Assembly: GCF_900172255.1 (NCBI RefSeq)
Contig: NZ_FWFU01000002.1
Coordinates: forward strand, 496,001-560,000
Direction of reading: 5' to 3'
Origin: Roseovarius halotolerans
GTDB lineage: Bacteria; Pseudomonadota; Alphaproteobacteria; Rhodobacterales; Rhodobacteraceae
Length of the DNA stretch: 64,000 nucleotides
Under the pieces are notes generated by a model. It did not search any database, was not told the DNA's origin, and worked only from the letters and a program-made list of their open reading frames with translations. Numbering within the stretch: position 1 is the first letter of the stretch; each line of letters starts with the position of its first letter. Shown here piece after piece: positions 41,472 to 50,258 of the stretch. Made by a program: the position numbers and the translations under genes.

Positions 41472-43796
41472 ATGAGCGTGCGCGAGGAATATGACAGCAT
41501 GGCCTATGGCGACGCCCCGGAAAGCGCCGCCGAGGCACTGGCATGGCTGGTCGATCAGGGCGACCGTTTCGGGCAGTTCATCAACGGCACCTTTGGCGCG
41601 CCGGGGGCGGGGTTCGACGCCGTGAACCCGGCGAATGGCGAGGTTCTGGCGACATTGTCGGCGGCGACGCAGGAGGATCTGGACAGCGCGGTGAGCGCCG
41701 CCGGGAAGGCGCAGCGCAAATGGGCCGGGCTGGGCGGGGCCGGACGGGCACGGCATCTGGACGCGCTGGCGCGGGTGGTTGCCAACAATGCGCGGCTTTG
41801 CGCGGTGATCGAGGTGCTGGATACCGGGCGACCCATCGGTGCGGTGCGCGACCATGACGTGACGCAGGTGGAGCGGCAGTTTCAGCATCATGCCAGCCTG
41901 GCGCGGTTGATCGAGAGTGAATTGCCGGGGCGTGCGCCGCTGGGTGTCTGCGCGGTGATCCTGCCGTCGCGGATGCCGCTGGCGGTGCTGGCGCGCAAGC
42001 TGGCCCCGGCGCTGGCGGCGGGCAACAGCGTGATCGTGAAGCCTTCGCAATGGGCATCGCTGAGCGCCTTGCTGTTTGCAGATCTCTGCCGGCAGGCAGG
42101 ATTGCCGAAGGGCGTGGTCAATATCCTGACCGGCGATGCCGCAGTGGGCGAGAGCCTTGCGTGCCACGAGGGGACCGACATGGTCGGTTTTGCCGGATCG
42201 CTGACGGCGGGGCGCGCGCTGCGCCGCGCGACGGCGGGGGCAGGAAAGGTGTTGTCGCTGGAGATGGATGCGGCCGACAGTTTCGTCGTGTTTGACGATG
42301 CCGACCTGGATTCCGCAATCGAGGCGCTGGCAGTTTCCTATGAAAGCCCGCATCGGCTGTTGGTGCAGGAGAGTGTGGCGGAGCGGTTTCATCAAAAGCT
42401 ACGCAACCGTATGGAAAACCTGCGGATCGGCGATCCGCTGGATCGGTGCACGGATATCGGCGCGATGGCGAACCCGGCGGGTCGCGGGCGGATGGCCGAT
42501 CTGATTGCCCGCGCCGGAGGCGATCTGTTCGTCCCGACCCGGCCTTCGCCCGGCGGGCAGTATCACCGCCCTGCCCTGATCACCGGGCTGGCGCCCGCCG
42601 ATCCGGCGATGCACCTTGATATTCGCGGCCCCGTCGCAGTGGCGATGAGTTTCAGAACGCCGCAGGAGGCGGTCCAGCTGATCAACAACACGGGCCATGC
42701 GGGGGCGGTCTCGCTTTGGTCGGAGACGCTGTCGCTGGTGCTGGACCTGGCGCCGAGGCTTGCGGCCGGTGTCGTCTGGATCAATGCCACGGGGCTGACG
42801 GATGCCGCCGCGCCGCAGGGCGGGCTGCGCGAAGCCGGGTTCGGGCGCGATGGGGGATGGGACGGGCTGGCGCACCATACGGGAACGAATGGAAAGCCGA
42901 GACCCCTGCCCCGGATCGAGCCCTTTGCCAGCGCCAATGGCGCGGCGGCGAGCGCGGAAGCGCCGGGCGTGACCGATGCAACGCTGTTCATCGCCGGGCG
43001 GCAGGTGCGCCCCGGCGGCTATTGCCGCAACGTGCATGACAAGGCGGGGCGGATATTGGGACAGGTGGCGCAGGCCGGGACAAGCGATGTCGGCGCGGCG
43101 GTCGGCGCGGCGCATAACGCCGCGGACTGGAGCCGCAGAAGCGGGCGCGACCGGGCACGCGCCCTGCTCGCGATGAGCCACGCGCTGACGACGCGAAAGG
43201 ACGATTTATCACACCTTATCAATGATTTGACAGGTGGTCGTGGTGGCGAGAAGGAGGTCGATACGGCGATCGAGCGGCTGTGCAGCTATGCCGCGCGCGC
43301 CGACGCGATTGCCGCACGCGCACCTGGCGTGGCGATGCACGGGCTGGCGGTGGCCGCGCGCGCGCCGGTAGGCGTGATCGGCGCGATCTGCCCCGACGAG
43401 GCGCCGCTGCTGGGGCTTGTTTCGGTGCTGGCGCCGATCCTGGCGATGGGAAACCGTGCGGTTCTGGTGGCATCCGAAGCCTATCCGCTGGTGGCACCCG
43501 AACTGTCGCTGATTTTCGAGTGCCTGCAGATGCCGCCCGGCGCGGTCAACCTGCTGACGGGAAGCCACGCGGATCTGGCGCCTGCGATGGCACGGCATAT
43601 GGAGATCGACGCGCTGTGGTGTTTTTCATCGAGCGACCTGTCGGCAATGATCGAGCGCGAGAGCGCGGAGGCGATGAAGCGGACCTGGGTCAATGACGGC
43701 CATGCGCGCGACTGGTTCGGTGCAGAGGGCGAGGACCCGGCGTTTCTGGACCGGGCGAGCATGATCCGCACCATATGGCTGCCCGCCGGGGTCTGA
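41472..43796 (+). CDS. ALDH16-like double aldehyde dehydrogenase lacking its catalytic loop
   Basis: A 774-residue protein with a full N-terminal ALDH domain (about 25-480) and a shorter C-terminal ALDH-like domain (about 500-774), the ALDH16 layout. The base Glu264 (SLEMD) and the cofactor lysine in VIVKPSQ are kept. But the loop that should bear the catalytic Cys is gone: residues 281-299 run from DADLD straight to HRLLVQ, about eight residues short and without Cys, and the oxyanion Asn of PWNFPL is Arg (PSRMPL). No frameshift is seen. It follows deoC closely. Confidence 0.85.
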   Translation: MSVREEYDSMAYGDAPESAAEALAWLVDQGDRFGQFINGTFGAPGAGFDAVNPANGEVLATLSAATQEDLDSAVSAAGKAQRKWAGLGGAGRARHLDALARVVANNARLCAVIEVLDTGRPIGAVRDHDVTQVERQFQHHASLARLIESELPGRAPLGVCAVILPSRMPLAVLARKLAPALAAGNSVIVKPSQWASLSALLFADLCRQAGLPKGVVNILTGDAAVGESLACHEGTDMVGFAGSLTAGRALRRATAGAGKVLSLEMDAADSFVVFDDADLDSAIEALAVSYESPHRLLVQESVAERFHQKLRNRMENLRIGDPLDRCTDIGAMANPAGRGRMADLIARAGGDLFVPTRPSPGGQYHRPALITGLAPADPAMHLDIRGPVAVAMSFRTPQEAVQLINNTGHAGAVSLWSETLSLVLDLAPRLAAGVVWINATGLTDAAAPQGGLREAGFGRDGGWDGLAHHTGTNGKPRPLPRIEPFASANGAAASAEAPGVTDATLFIAGRQVRPGGYCRNVHDKAGRILGQVAQAGTSDVGAAVGAAHNAADWSRRSGRDRARALLAMSHALTTRKDDLSHLINDLTGGRGGEKEVDTAIERLCSYAARADAIAARAPGVAMHGLAVAARAPVGVIGAICPDEAPLLGLVSVLAPILAMGNRAVLVASEAYPLVAPELSLIFECLQMPPGAVNLLTGSHADLAPAMARHMEIDALWCFSSSDLSAMIERESAEAMKRTWVNDGHARDWFGAEGEDPAFLDRASMIRTIWLPAGV

Positions 43797-43807
43797 GCCG
43801 GATGTGA

Positions 43808-43845
43808 AGACGCCCGGCGCGGCACGAGGGCCGGACCGGGCGTCT
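43808..43845. terminator. Hairpin between convergent genes
   Basis: AGACGCCCGG and CCGGGCGTCT are perfect 10-base arms with an 18-base GC-rich loop, 12 bases after the ALDH16-like gene and 20 bases before the end of the convergent acidic-protein gene. A second short stem (GAGCGG/CCGCTC, 43850-43866) follows. Neither has a T run. Confidence 0.5.
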
Positions 43846-43864
43846 GAAGGAGCGGTCCCTCCGC

Positions 43865-46195
43865 TCAGCCTGCGTTGCGATTGCGCCCTTCGGCGTTGCG
43901 ATACTCGGTTTCCTCGGTGACGCTGAAGCGGCCACCCTTGAGCTTTTGCAGCTTGCCGTCGCGCAGGAGTTTGCCGAAGCTGCGCAAGCCGTCTTCGCGC
44001 GAGAACCCGGCATCCGACACTTCGCGCAGCTTGCCCATCAGCATCGGGCGCGAGAATTGCGGGCGGCCTTCGACATCGGCGAGATAGGCGGCGGCGGCCT
44101 CGAGCAGGTCGGGCAGCTCGGTCGCGCCCATTTCGCTGGCGAAATCGGCAAAGCCACTGTCCACGGCGGCCGGATCGGCCTGCAACTCGGCAGCAGAGAT
44201 GCGACGCGGGCGGATCGGCTCGCGCGGGGTTTCGACATCGACCCGCTGTTCGGCCACCAGCTTGAGCGGCGCGGGCCGGGTTTCCTCGGGCCGGGGCGAG
44301 CGGGTGTGCTCGCGCGTGGCGTCGGCGCGCGGGCGGCGCGGGCGCACCACATCCGCCAGATCCGAGCGATAGGGCGTGTCGTCCTTGCCGGGGTCATCCG
44401 CGATCCCGGCCTTCTTGTCGGCGCGGGTGGCGGCGACGGCGGCGCGCAGGTGCTGGATCACGCTGCGGCGGTGGTTGGCCTCAGGCGCGTCACGGTGGCT
44501 GTCGGTCTTGGCGAAAATGCGGTTCACATCCGCATGGGGTTCGCCCTCGTCCAGCTTGCCAAGGGCAGGTGCGGGCTGGGGACGATCTTCGTCGTTTTCG
44601 TCGGCCTCGGCGGTGTCGGCCCATTCGTCGTCCAGCGCGGATTCCGAAAGGTCGTCATCGTCGTCCTGGTCTGCGACAAGACGGCCCTCGGATTCGGGCG
44701 CGTCGTCGCCCATCTCGGCCTCGAGCGCGGCCAGTTCGCGTTGAAGATCGGCCTCTTCCTCGGGGCTGAGAAGCGAGGCGGGCGCATCGTCTTCCTCGTC
44801 ATCGTCGTCGTCGGATGTGGCGGCGGCGGTGTCGTCCTCGGCGAGTTCCTCTTCGAACTGTTGCGCGGCGGCAGCAGCTTCGAGTTCGCTGCGCTTGATG
44901 GCGACGACACGGGCGCGCAGCGGTTCACGCGGCTCGACCATGTCTTCGCCGGATTCTTCGGCGTCTTCGGCGGTGTCTTCGTCGGCGATGTCATCTTCGA
45001 CGGGGTCGGCCTCGGGTTCCGCCTCAGCGAATTCGGGTGCTTGAGCGTCTGCGTCCGCAGCGGCTTCGGCGGCATCGCCAGCGGCTTTTGCCGGCAGGGC
45101 GTCGGCCAGAAGCTGCGCCAGCGTATCATGCGCCAGTTCAACCTCATCGCTGGTTGCGTTCGGAATTTCCTCTTCGGTTTCAAGGGTATCGCCAGTATCG
45201 GCGGGTTCCTCGGCGACGGTGTCGCGGTCGGCATTGAAGCGCGAGAGGATCGAATCGAGCTCGTCTTCCTCGTCGTCCTGAAGCGGCGTGGCCTGCGCAA
45301 GTTCTGCGGCGTCGTCAGCTTCGAGGGCGGCATCGAGATCGGCGGCGGCGTCATCGAGGTAGTCGCCCGCGCTTTCATCGTCGGCGTGTTCGTCCTCGGT
45401 GAATTCATCCCCGGCGTAGCTGCGTTCGGATTGCATCACGACCGAGCGGATGCGGCGCAGCTTGGCGGCGACGCTGTCATCTTCGGACTCGGGCTGGGCC
45501 TCGGCGACGTGTACGGGCTCCGCTTCCGGCTCGGCCACGGCTTCCGGCTCCGGTTCTGCTTCGGCAACGGATTCCGGTTCCGGTTCGGGTGCCGGTTCAG
45601 CAATTGCTTCGGGTTCAGGTTCCGATGCTTCGGAAAGAACCTCTTCGCTGGCGTCTTCGGTGACGGCGGGATGCGCGGCCTCTGCGGCTTCGGCAGCGGT
45701 TTCCTCTTCGTCGGTGGAAACGGACTCGGGCGCTTCGGCAACCTCGGGTTCCGGCGCCGGTTCGGCGGCCTTGGGTTCGGCCGCGGGTTCAGCGGCCTCG
45801 GCGGGGCTTTCCTGAAGCGGGGCTTCGGGTGCCGCTGTGTCGGGTGCTTCGGCCTCGGGGGCCGGAGCGGGCGCAGGCTGACTGGCGGCGGGCTGAGGCT
45901 GAAGCGCGTAGGGCGCGGTCAGACCGGCAAGGGCCGAAGAGTCGGCAGCGCGCAGGACAATCCCGCCTTCGCCTTGACGCGCCTCGACGCGGCGCGAGAT
46001 TTCGCGCTCGGCGATCCGGGCGAGCATCTCGGCGTCCGGGGTCGGTGGCTCGGCACCGAAATACCTGTCATCGGCCGCCAGGTCGCGAAAATACTCGGCG
46101 ATTGCCTTCATCGTGTCGAAGGAATCGTCGAATCCTTCGAGTGTGCACGAGAATGTCCCGTACGAAACTGTGAGAATCTTACTTCCACTAACCAT
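43865..46195 (-). CDS. Very acidic, mostly disordered protein with conserved ends
   Basis: A 776-residue protein. Residues 1-90 look folded (ILTVSYGTFSCTLEGF, TMKAIAEYFRDLAADDRYFG). About 95-640 is disordered and very acidic, with Ala/Glu/Pro repeats (EPEPE type) and Asp runs. From about 657 to the end is a second folded part, LPDLLEAAAAYLADVEGRPQ to KLKGGRFSVTEETEYR, with winged-helix-like spacing. Proteins of this kind in Rhodobacteraceae are sometimes labelled CheA, but no histidine kinase motif is present. Function unknown; a scaffold or nucleoid/cell-cycle role is only a guess. Confidence 0.8.
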   Translation of the reverse strand: MVSGSKILTVSYGTFSCTLEGFDDSFDTMKAIAEYFRDLAADDRYFGAEPPTPDAEMLARIAEREISRRVEARQGEGGIVLRAADSSALAGLTAPYALQPQPAASQPAPAPAPEAEAPDTAAPEAPLQESPAEAAEPAAEPKAAEPAPEPEVAEAPESVSTDEEETAAEAAEAAHPAVTEDASEEVLSEASEPEPEAIAEPAPEPEPESVAEAEPEPEAVAEPEAEPVHVAEAQPESEDDSVAAKLRRIRSVVMQSERSYAGDEFTEDEHADDESAGDYLDDAAADLDAALEADDAAELAQATPLQDDEEDELDSILSRFNADRDTVAEEPADTGDTLETEEEIPNATSDEVELAHDTLAQLLADALPAKAAGDAAEAAADADAQAPEFAEAEPEADPVEDDIADEDTAEDAEESGEDMVEPREPLRARVVAIKRSELEAAAAAQQFEEELAEDDTAAATSDDDDDEEDDAPASLLSPEEEADLQRELAALEAEMGDDAPESEGRLVADQDDDDDLSESALDDEWADTAEADENDEDRPQPAPALGKLDEGEPHADVNRIFAKTDSHRDAPEANHRRSVIQHLRAAVAATRADKKAGIADDPGKDDTPYRSDLADVVRPRRPRADATREHTRSPRPEETRPAPLKLVAEQRVDVETPREPIRPRRISAAELQADPAAVDSGFADFASEMGATELPDLLEAAAAYLADVEGRPQFSRPMLMGKLREVSDAGFSREDGLRSFGKLLRDGKLQKLKGGRFSVTEETEYRNAEGRNRNAG

Positions 46196-46343
46196 TTGAA
46201 TGCTCGCTCTTCTTGACCTGCGACATTCGTCTTTACCATGCTTGCCAAGACCAAAGGCGCCCGATTCTTGGAACTTTAGCGTATCATTTCATGGTGAGAA
46301 TGTGATCAGTTTCCTAAATATCGGCTAATCAGGAAAATGTCAG

Positions 46344-47015
46344 ATGATTGTTGAGGCAGCAGAGCCAATCACCCTGATTGGGGGCGCAGAAATAGACAAA
46401 TTTCTTCTGAAGCGCGCCCGCGCACTGGGCCCGAGGGTGGTTGCGGCGGATGGCGGGGCGGATGCGGCACTGGCCAACGGGGTGATTCCCGAGGCGGTGA
46501 TCGGCGATTTCGATTCGCTCAGCGCCGAAGGGCGGGCGCGGTTTCCCGACGAGGCGCTGCATCCGATCGCGGATCAGGACAGCACGGATTTCGACAAGTG
46601 CCTTGGCAACATCGCCGCGCCGCTGGTGGTGGGAATCGGGTTTTCGGGCGCGCGGCTGGATCATCAGCTGGCGGCCTACAACACGCTGGTGCGTCACCCG
46701 CACCGGCGCTGCATCCTGCTGGGGCGCGAGGAGCTGGTGTTCCTTGCGCCGCCGGAATTGTCGATCGGCCTGCCCGAGGGCTGCGAGGTATCGCTGTTTC
46801 CGCTGGGGGCGGTCGAGGGGCTGTCGGAGGGGCTGGAATATTCCATCGCGGGGCTGAATTTCGCGCCCGACGGGAGGATCGGCACGTCGAACCACGCGAC
46901 GGGGCCGGTGCAATTGTCGCTGACCGCGCCCAAGATGCTGGTCATCCTGCCCGAGGCGATGCTGGAAGTGGCGGCAGGCGCGCTGCTCGATGCGCGCGCA
47001 AGCTGGCCTGCCTAG
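46344..47015 (+). CDS. Thiamine diphosphokinase
   Basis: A 223-residue thiamine pyrophosphokinase that makes thiamine diphosphate from thiamine and ATP. Typical blocks are VVAADGGADAAL, AVIGDFDSLS, DQDSTDFDKCL and GFSGARLDHQLA, with the second domain ending in GTSNHATG. No TPP riboswitch is visible in the 148 bases upstream. It is divergent from the acidic-protein gene and convergent with sdaA. Confidence 0.93.
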   Translation: MIVEAAEPITLIGGAEIDKFLLKRARALGPRVVAADGGADAALANGVIPEAVIGDFDSLSAEGRARFPDEALHPIADQDSTDFDKCLGNIAAPLVVGIGFSGARLDHQLAAYNTLVRHPHRRCILLGREELVFLAPPELSIGLPEGCEVSLFPLGAVEGLSEGLEYSIAGLNFAPDGRIGTSNHATGPVQLSLTAPKMLVILPEAMLEVAAGALLDARASWPA

Positions 47016-47030
47016 GCGCGCCGCGCGCGT

Positions 47031-48404
47031 TCAGCAGTTGGGCACGTTCACGGCAAGGCCGCCAAGCGAGGTTTCCTTGTATTTTTCGCTCATGTCCTCG
47101 CCGGTCTGGCGCATGGTCTCGATACAGGCATCGAGCGGCACAAGGTGGGTGCCGTCGCCGCGCAGGGCGAGGCTGGCCGCGCTGACCGCCTTGATCGCGC
47201 CAAGGCCGTTGCGTTCGATGCAGGGCACCTGCACCAGCCCCTTCACGGGGTCGCAGGTCATGCCGAGGTGATGTTCCAGCGCGATTTCGGCGGCGTTCTC
47301 GATCTGGGCGGGGGTGCCACCCAGCACGGCGGCCAGTCCGGCGGCACCCATCGCGGCGGCGCTGCCGACCTCGGCCTGACATCCCGCCTCGGCGCCCGAA
47401 ATCGAGGCGTTGTATTTCACCAGCCCGCCGATGGCTGCGGCGGTCAGGAGAAAATCCTCGATCTGGGATTCGGACGCGCCGGGGACATGTTCGAGCCAGT
47501 ACTTGATGACGGCGGGCACCACGCCCGCAGCGCCATTGGTGGGCGCGGTCACGACCTGACCGCCGGCGGCGTTCTCTTCGTTCACGGCCATCGCGTAGAG
47601 GCTGATCCAGTCGTTGATCTTGTGGGGCGCCTGAAGGTTGGTGCCGCGTTCGGCGAGGAGGGCATCGCGGATGCCCTTGGCGCGGCGGCGCACGCGCAGG
47701 CCGCCGGGCAGTTCGCCCTCGGATTCGATACCGCGTTCGATGCAGTCATCCATCACCTTCCAGATCCGCGCGACACCTGAGCGCAGGTTTTCCGGGCCGC
47801 CACGGGAAATCTCGTTGGCCTTTTTCATCTGGGCGACGGTCTTGCCCGAATGTTCGGCCATTTGCAGCATCTCGGCGGCGGATTTGAAGGGATAGGGGAC
47901 GGGTTCGCCCTCGTCGGTGTTGCGGCCCTGGGCCAGTTCGGCCTCGGTCATCACGAAACCGCCGCCGATGGAATAATATGTCTCCTGAAGGATCACGTCG
48001 CCCTGGGCGTCGGTGGCCATCAGGATCATGCCATTGGCATGGCCCGGCAGGTTGGGACCGAAATCGAAGATCAGGTCATCCTTGGGGTGAAAGGCCAGTT
48101 CCGGCAGGCCGGGCGGACGCAGGGTGTGGGTTTCGCGAATCTGCTCAAGCGTCGCCTCGGCCGTGTCGTGGTCGTAATCCTCGGGGCGAAAACCCGCGAG
48201 GCCCAGTATCGTGGCGCGGTCCGTGGCATGGCCGATGCCGGTGAAGGCAAGACTGCCATGCAGCGAGCCGCGCAGGCCGTGAGGCTCGAACGGGGCGGCG
48301 CGCATCTTGTCGAGAAAGCGCGCGGCGGCCACCATCGGCCCCATCGTGTGCGACGAGGACGGGCCGACACCGATCTTGAACATGTCGAAAACGGACAGAA
48401 ACAT
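47031..48404 (-). CDS. sdaA: L-serine ammonia-lyase (L-serine dehydratase)
   Basis: A 457-residue single-chain serine dehydratase that turns serine to pyruvate and ammonia with a 4Fe-4S cluster. It starts [21 protein letters not shown]. Cluster cysteines are in [26 protein letters not shown] and the C-terminal Cys of NVPNC, which folds into the active site as in the E. coli type. AGGAAGGA lies 6 bases before the ATG. Confidence 0.95.
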   Translation of the reverse strand: MFLSVFDMFKIGVGPSSSHTMGPMVAAARFLDKMRAAPFEPHGLRGSLHGSLAFTGIGHATDRATILGLAGFRPEDYDHDTAEATLEQIRETHTLRPPGLPELAFHPKDDLIFDFGPNLPGHANGMILMATDAQGDVILQETYYSIGGGFVMTEAELAQGRNTDEGEPVPYPFKSAAEMLQMAEHSGKTVAQMKKANEISRGGPENLRSGVARIWKVMDDCIERGIESEGELPGGLRVRRRAKGIRDALLAERGTNLQAPHKINDWISLYAMAVNEENAAGGQVVTAPTNGAAGVVPAVIKYWLEHVPGASESQIEDFLLTAAAIGGLVKYNASISGAEAGCQAEVGSAAAMGAAGLAAVLGGTPAQIENAAEIALEHHLGMTCDPVKGLVQVPCIERNGLGAIKAVSAASLALRGDGTHLVPLDACIETMRQTGEDMSEKYKETSLGGLAVNVPNC

Positions 48405-48565
48405 GCGATCCTTCCTGTGCTGACCCGATGACGATACGGGTTCTTTGTATCTCTATGACGCGGCGGTGCGCGCTTTCGGGGCGCAAAAACGACCGAGTTG
48501 TCGAAATCTGCGCCAGTCTTGTCAATCTCGGGGTTCAGGCGCGCGGTTTCAACGGTTGTGTCGCC

Positions 48566-49276
48566 TCAGAGCGCGCTGCCTTCGGGCGGATCGGCGGGTT
48601 GCGGCGCGGTGAAGGGTGCGGGGCCGAGCCCCTCGGCACGGATCGCGGCGGCGACGCTGGGGCGGGATTCAAGGGCAGCGGCCATGTCCCCGAGATGCGG
48701 CCAGCGCGCCAGCGAGAACCAGCCGGTCTCGCCCTCGGGATAAAGCGCCATCCAGCGCAGCATCGGGGCAAGGTAGAGCGAGAGGACCGTGGGTTCAGCG
48801 CCGCTGAACAGTGAGGGCGCGTCCGTGGCGGCGGATTCGAGCGTGTCGAGGTGGCGGGCGATCTCGCCCTGCATGTGCCTGCGAAGGCGCGTGCATTCGG
48901 CAGTACCGGGGCCGATGTAGCGATCCGGGTAGAAGGTCATCCGAAGCGCGGGGTGCAGCGAGTTGGAGAGGAAGAACAGCCACTTGAGAAGCGCGCCGCG
49001 GTCCGGTGCATCCGGCAAGGGCGCGAGGGCGCCGTGGCGGTCGGCGAGCCACAGGAGGATCGCGCCGGTCTCGAAGATCGGGCCGTCGGGCGTTTCCAGC
49101 GCCGGGATCAGCCCGACGGGATTGAGTGCAAGGTAGGCGGGCGAGGATTGCCCGCGCGCCGCGCGATCCACCAGCAGCGCGCGATAGGGCTGGCGCAGTT
49201 CCTCGAGCGCGAGGCGGATCACCAGCGAGGCGTTGTCGGGCGCGTAATGCAGGCGGTAGGGTTCGGTCATGGGCAT
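48566..49276 (-). CDS. Glutathione S-transferase family protein
   Basis: A 236-residue GST. The thioredoxin-like N-domain has YAPDNASLVIRLALEELRQPYRALLVDR, the cis-proline in NPVGLIPALETPDG and the glutathione contact ETGAILLWLADRHG; the helical C-domain follows. The residue normally Ser/Tyr/Cys at the active site appears as Ser in NASLVIR. Conjugation or peroxidase substrate is unknown. Two start codons lie 6 bases apart; the first is given. Confidence 0.87.
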   Translation of the reverse strand: MPMTEPYRLHYAPDNASLVIRLALEELRQPYRALLVDRAARGQSSPAYLALNPVGLIPALETPDGPIFETGAILLWLADRHGALAPLPDAPDRGALLKWLFFLSNSLHPALRMTFYPDRYIGPGTAECTRLRRHMQGEIARHLDTLESAATDAPSLFSGAEPTVLSLYLAPMLRWMALYPEGETGWFSLARWPHLGDMAAALESRPSVAAAIRAEGLGPAPFTAPQPADPPEGSAL

Positions 49277-49443
49277 GGCGTCAGCCTAACGCGACGGGCG
49301 CGCGGCGCCAGCCTGAAAACGACGGCCCGGTCGCCGCGCAGGGCACCGGGCGCGAGGGTTTGTCACAAACCCGCCGATGCCCCCTCGCGCATGACGCTCA
49401 ACTTGCCTATAACCCTTCCCGAAACGTCAGGGGAGTCGCTGCC

Positions 49444-50232
49444 ATGTCCGGAGAATTGTCGCCCATCGACAAGGCCAAGTTCGTCGCTGCCAAGCGGTCT
49501 GTCGATTACGTCGAGGACGGGATGCGCGTGGGGCTTGGCACGGGGTCGACCGCCGCCTGGATGGTGCGCTGCCTGGGCGAGCTGGTGCGCGATGACGGGC
49601 TCAAGATCAAGGGCGTGCCGACATCGACCCGCACCGCGGAACTGGCGCGCGAGGTCGGGATCGAGGTGATCAGCCTTGACGAGGCCAAGTGGCTGGACCT
49701 GACCATTGACGGCGCGGACGAGTTCGACGCGAACCTGAACCTGATAAAGGGCGGCGGCGGGGCGCTGTTGCAGGAAAAGATCGTCGCCACCGCCAGCGAC
49801 CAGATGGTCGTGATCGCCGATGTCGGCAAGGAGGTCGAGACACTGGGCGCGTTCCCGCTGCCGATCGAGGTCATTCCGTTCGGCTGGGAGACCACCAAGT
49901 CGCTGGTCGAGGAGATGCTGATCTCGATGGATGTGCTGGGCCGCGATGCGACTCTGCGCATGAACGGAGACCGTCCCTTCGTGACCGATGAGGGGAATTA
50001 CATCCTGGACCTGCACCTGGGGCGGATCGGCAAGGCGAACCAGCTGGCGATGGTCCTGAACCAGATGCCGGGCGTGGTGGAAAACGGGCTGTTCATAGAT
50101 ATCTGTGACGTGGTGATCGTGGGTTATGGCGATGGTCGCGTCGAGACCCGCGACATCAACGAGGGCACGGTCGAGGAAGACCGGCTCGATTTCCTTGAAT
50201 CCGAGAACCTGTTCACCGATCTGCAGGACTGA
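49444..50232 (+). CDS. rpiA: Ribose-5-phosphate isomerase A
   Basis: A 262-residue RpiA, which interconverts ribose 5-phosphate and ribulose 5-phosphate. Signature blocks are VGLGTGSTAAWMV, DLTIDGADEFD and IKGGGGALLQEKIVA; the catalytic Glu/Lys are in GGALLQEK. Length is normal with a C-terminal extension (VETRDINEGTVEEDRLDFLES). The start has GGGGAG 8 bases upstream. gor follows after 26 bases, an order common in Rhodobacteraceae, joining the pentose pathway and NADPH use. Confidence 0.95.
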   Translation: MSGELSPIDKAKFVAAKRSVDYVEDGMRVGLGTGSTAAWMVRCLGELVRDDGLKIKGVPTSTRTAELAREVGIEVISLDEAKWLDLTIDGADEFDANLNLIKGGGGALLQEKIVATASDQMVVIADVGKEVETLGAFPLPIEVIPFGWETTKSLVEEMLISMDVLGRDATLRMNGDRPFVTDEGNYILDLHLGRIGKANQLAMVLNQMPGVVENGLFIDICDVVIVGYGDGRVETRDINEGTVEEDRLDFLESENLFTDLQD

Positions 50233-50258
50233 GCGAGAGCAATTCAGAGGATAAGGCA

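Noticed and set aside
45500..45850. Short tandem repeats resembling a CRISPR or satellite
   Set aside because: They are codon-level repeats of Glu-Pro and Ala-Glu in the acidic protein, with no fixed repeat unit or spacers.
43946..46216. A 756-codon glycine/phenylalanine-rich frame on the plus strand
   Set aside because: It mirrors the acidic protein: Glu and Asp codons read backwards give Phe, Leu, Val and Gly. No start site or domain supports it.
46196..46343. A TPP riboswitch before the thiamine diphosphokinase gene
   Set aside because: No conserved CTGAGA core or paired helices could be found; the spacer is short and shared with a divergent gene.
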